A stretch of 9,051 bases of DNA from Flavobacterium sp. (lineage in GTDB: Bacteria > Bacteroidota > Bacteroidia > Flavobacteriales > Flavobacteriaceae): positions 1 to 9,051 of the forward strand of contig JAUXNR010000946.1 of NCBI GenBank assembly GCA_030682755.1. The letters run 5' to 3'. Below the pieces are notes generated by a model. It saw nothing but the letters and a program-made list of their open reading frames with translations. It was not told the origin of the DNA and ran no database searches. Position numbers and translations under genes: made by a program. Shown here piece after piece: positions 6,921-9,051 of this stretch (its first letter is position 1; each line of letters starts with the position of its first letter).

Positions 6921-6928
6921 CAAAGGTA
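6921..6928 (-). promoter_or_regulatory. Probable -7 box of the ppa promoter
   Basis: TACCTTTG on the minus strand is a perfect match to TAnnTTTG and lies 29 nt upstream of the ppa ATG, a normal distance. No good TTG stands at the expected -33 position; TTA-type sequences there are a poor match. The box is in the 144-bp gap after the DUF5686 gene, so ppa probably has its own transcript. Confidence 0.5.
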
Positions 6929-7035
6929 AGGTCTTATGTTTAAAAGTTAAGCCGAAAGCTAAATTTTAATGAATTAATAGAATTGTTGTTTAAAGATTAG
7001 TGATTTTTAAAAAAAGTATTCGAATAATTTCTATT

Positions 7036-9051
7036 TTAAAAATAAAATCCAAAAGATCCTTTCACAGCAAAGTTATTTGCGTCAGGAAGGTCTCTGTAAT
7101 TTCCTCTCCAAGAAAAATCAATTCTAAAGACTTTGAAAATATTTCCAATTCCGGCACTGTATTCCCAATAAGGTTTTTCGGGAGCCAAATAAATTAAATT
7201 TGATGCATTTAAATTTCTATTACTATCAGAAACAGTTCCAACAACACCTCTAATACCAACTACTTCTCTTAAATTCATTTTTCTCAAACCGGGAACTCTG
7301 GACAATATTCTTCCTAAAAAGTGGTGTTCCAACTGAAATGTTGCATATTGATCGGTTACAAATTCATAAAAATTCAAATTGTTGAAGGTGTTTTCAATCA
7401 GGAAATAAGACTGGTTACCGGGAACAACGCTCATCAATCCCAAAGGAACATCGCCAAATGTTTTTCCAACTTCTGTAATCACATTCAATCGACCAAAACC
7501 ACCCACCAAAATGGGCTGTTTATAATATAATTGCAACTTTTGATATTCAAAATCACTGTCAAATAATCCTTTTACACCTTGGCTATAGTTTACAAACAAA
7601 CGCCCATAAGGACTGTCAACAATACTTCGTTCTACACCATAACCGACGGTTTTTCTGTTTGGGGTATAATCAAACGAAATGGAAAATTCAGATTGCTTTA
7701 CTTCACTTTCTGTTGTGGTAAATGTATCGTCTGTAAAATAATCCAAACTAAACGTATCCGATGCAGATTTCAAAGTTCTATAAGACATCCCAGCCTCCAA
7801 TGTTAGGTTTTTTACCGGTTCAATATTCAAAGACATCATACTCAAATTAATACTTGTTAAATTGGTATTTGATCCTGCCATAAACAACCCTGATGATGCA
7901 AAACTTCTACCTAACACATTATTTGAAGTGGTTAAACTAGCACCAATTTGTTCAATATCTCTTCTGTTTCCGGCCTCAAGAATTAATCTGTTTTTTTTAT
8001 TTAAAAGAATTTTTCCTGATAAACCATATTTAACCTGATTGTCATTAAAACCATAGGCGGTATAAAATTGTAATCGCCAAGGATCGTTTTGTCCAAAATA
8101 AGTTCGTCCTCCCGCTCTAAGTCTGATTCCTTCAACTTCATTATATCCTATTGTTGAAAATATTGGCCCGAAATCAAAATTTCCTTTTTGGATATACCCG
8201 CTTCCAAGAATAGAAACCAAATTATACATCTGCTTAAACTTCTTAACTGTTTGCAAAGTATCTAGCATTTTATAAACCCCTAATTCGTCTTTGCTTAAAC
8301 TCTCAAAACGGCTTTCTTGCCAATATTCATCACTTTTTGTATATACTGAATTATCAATAAAATTTACTTCTTCTTTATAAAAGTCCTTTGGTTTTTCTTG
8401 ATTGAATACATGGTTTCTGAACAATGTAGTTCTCTTTCCATATACTCCTTTGGATTCTTCTTTTTTATTGAATGCAAAATCAGACATCATGTGATCTCTT
8501 TTCAACAAAAAAACCGAGTCATTAACCACATCAAATTCTTGTTCAATATAAATTTCTTTTACCCAGTTAATGTTTGCACTTTTGGTAACAGCCATGTTTA
8601 TAGACTTTATAGCAAATGTGGTGTCGTTTACCCAAAAATCTCCTTTAAAGGTTAATTCTCCTTTTCTTCTCGGATAATAAACAATGTTATAACACCATTT
8701 GTTATCAATATACATACTGTCTGTCAAAGCATAATTGTACACATCAATTCCGGTTCTTGAAAGTGGACTCACAAAATCTTTATCGAAGAATTTCAGATAA
8801 TTATCGTAGATATCATATTCAGCATACAAATCTTTTATGAATGCAATAATTTGTTGGTTGGTATTGAAACCTGAATTTTTGTTAGCCTTAAGAATTTCTT
8901 TTTCTTTTTTGGAAACATTATTTCCGTAAACTTCTGAAATTGATTCGTTTATAAAAATAGGCAAGTAGGTTTTACCTGTAATTCGGGAGGTATCCATTTG
9001 TTCAAAGACAAATTCCATTCCTTTGAAAAGTTTACTTTTCATCATGGCACT
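7036..9051 (-). CDS. DUF5686 family outer membrane protein, C-terminal 671 residues (runs off the right edge)
   Basis: The frame is open to the right window edge, and the ATG pair at 9045 and 9042 sits within an already coding stretch, so the true start lies outside. YLPIFINESISEVYGNN followed by a KKEKEILKANKNSG segment near the left end of the visible protein is typical of DUF5686. Full-length family members have roughly 800-850 residues with a signal peptide and a carboxypeptidase-regulatory-like domain at the N-terminus, which would account for the missing part. The remainder alternates strand-like segments rich in Tyr, Phe and Asn and ends GSFGFYF. A terminal phenylalanine is the usual signal for insertion of outer membrane beta-barrels by the BAM complex. 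Outer membrane location is therefore inferred with fair confidence; the function of the family is unknown to me. No clear terminator follows the stop at 7036. Confidence 0.82.
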   Translation of the reverse strand, partial: SAMMKSKLFKGMEFVFEQMDTSRITGKTYLPIFINESISEVYGNNVSKKEKEILKANKNSGFNTNQQIIAFIKDLYAEYDIYDNYLKFFDKDFVSPLSRTGIDVYNYALTDSMYIDNKWCYNIVYYPRRKGELTFKGDFWVNDTTFAIKSINMAVTKSANINWVKEIYIEQEFDVVNDSVFLLKRDHMMSDFAFNKKEESKGVYGKRTTLFRNHVFNQEKPKDFYKEEVNFIDNSVYTKSDEYWQESRFESLSKDELGVYKMLDTLQTVKKFKQMYNLVSILGSGYIQKGNFDFGPIFSTIGYNEVEGIRLRAGGRTYFGQNDPWRLQFYTAYGFNDNQVKYGLSGKILLNKKNRLILEAGNRRDIEQIGASLTTSNNVLGRSFASSGLFMAGSNTNLTSINLSMMSLNIEPVKNLTLEAGMSYRTLKSASDTFSLDYFTDDTFTTTESEVKQSEFSISFDYTPNRKTVGYGVERSIVDSPYGRLFVNYSQGVKGLFDSDFEYQKLQLYYKQPILVGGFGRLNVITEVGKTFGDVPLGLMSVVPGNQSYFLIENTFNNLNFYEFVTDQYATFQLEHHFLGRILSRVPGLRKMNLREVVGIRGVVGTVSDSNRNLNASNLIYLAPEKPYWEYSAGIGNIFKVFRIDFSWRGNYRDLPDANNFAVKGSFGFYF

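Noticed and set aside
7017..7026. 10-bp palindrome TATTCGAATA next to an A-run, downstream of the DUF5686 stop
   Set aside because: It has no loop, so as a hairpin it would keep only about three base pairs. It is too weak for a terminator, and a binding site cannot be argued from a single copy.
7000..8655. Short plus-strand open frames across the DUF5686 gene
   Set aside because: All are antisense to a long, well-supported coding region and show no independent coding signal.

Overview
The window looks like chromosomal DNA from a Flavobacterium-like member of the Bacteroidetes. It is AT-rich. Several genes have upstream boxes matching the Bacteroidetes -7 consensus TAnnTTTG, and none has a clear Shine-Dalgarno sequence. 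The protein families are also typical of the group: GLPGLI, DUF5686, an outer membrane beta-barrel receptor with a carboxypeptidase-regulatory-like N-terminal domain, and a K+-dependent membrane pyrophosphatase. I see no tRNA, rRNA, CRISPR array, insertion sequence or phage gene, so this is most likely core genome.

Layout. Left block, minus strand: a GLPGLI-family exported protein (2246-1332) is followed after 41 bp by a TonB-receptor-like outer membrane protein (1290 to the left window edge, truncated there). This is a probable two-gene cell-envelope operon. Middle block, plus strand, divergent from the first: an exported protein of unknown function (2377-3168) overlaps by one base a deoxynucleoside kinase (3168-3782). 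Right block, minus strand, convergent with the kinase across a bidirectional terminator: hppA, a membrane-embedded ion-pumping pyrophosphatase (6249-3850), lies downstream of ppa, the soluble inorganic pyrophosphatase (6891-6361). Upstream of ppa is the C-terminal part of a DUF5686 outer-membrane protein (window edge 9051 to 7036).

How the genes work together. ppa and hppA both remove pyrophosphate made by biosynthesis. The soluble enzyme releases the energy as heat, while the membrane enzyme uses it to pump cations. A terminator hairpin and an apparent separate promoter between them suggest independent control. In hppA the ion-gate glutamate is missing from its usual place in helix 6 and a glutamate appears in helix 5. 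This pattern fits the Flavobacterium-type K+-dependent H+ pump, and the protein also carries a roughly 75-residue C-terminal extension. The kinase serves deoxynucleoside salvage. The remaining genes are envelope proteins of poorly known role.

The window is almost fully coding and has no gene-free stretch longer than about 145 bp. I found no clear sign of a new mobile, defence or RNA system. The points worth a second look concern the pyrophosphatase pair, the unknown gene coupled to the kinase, and the GLPGLI/receptor pair.
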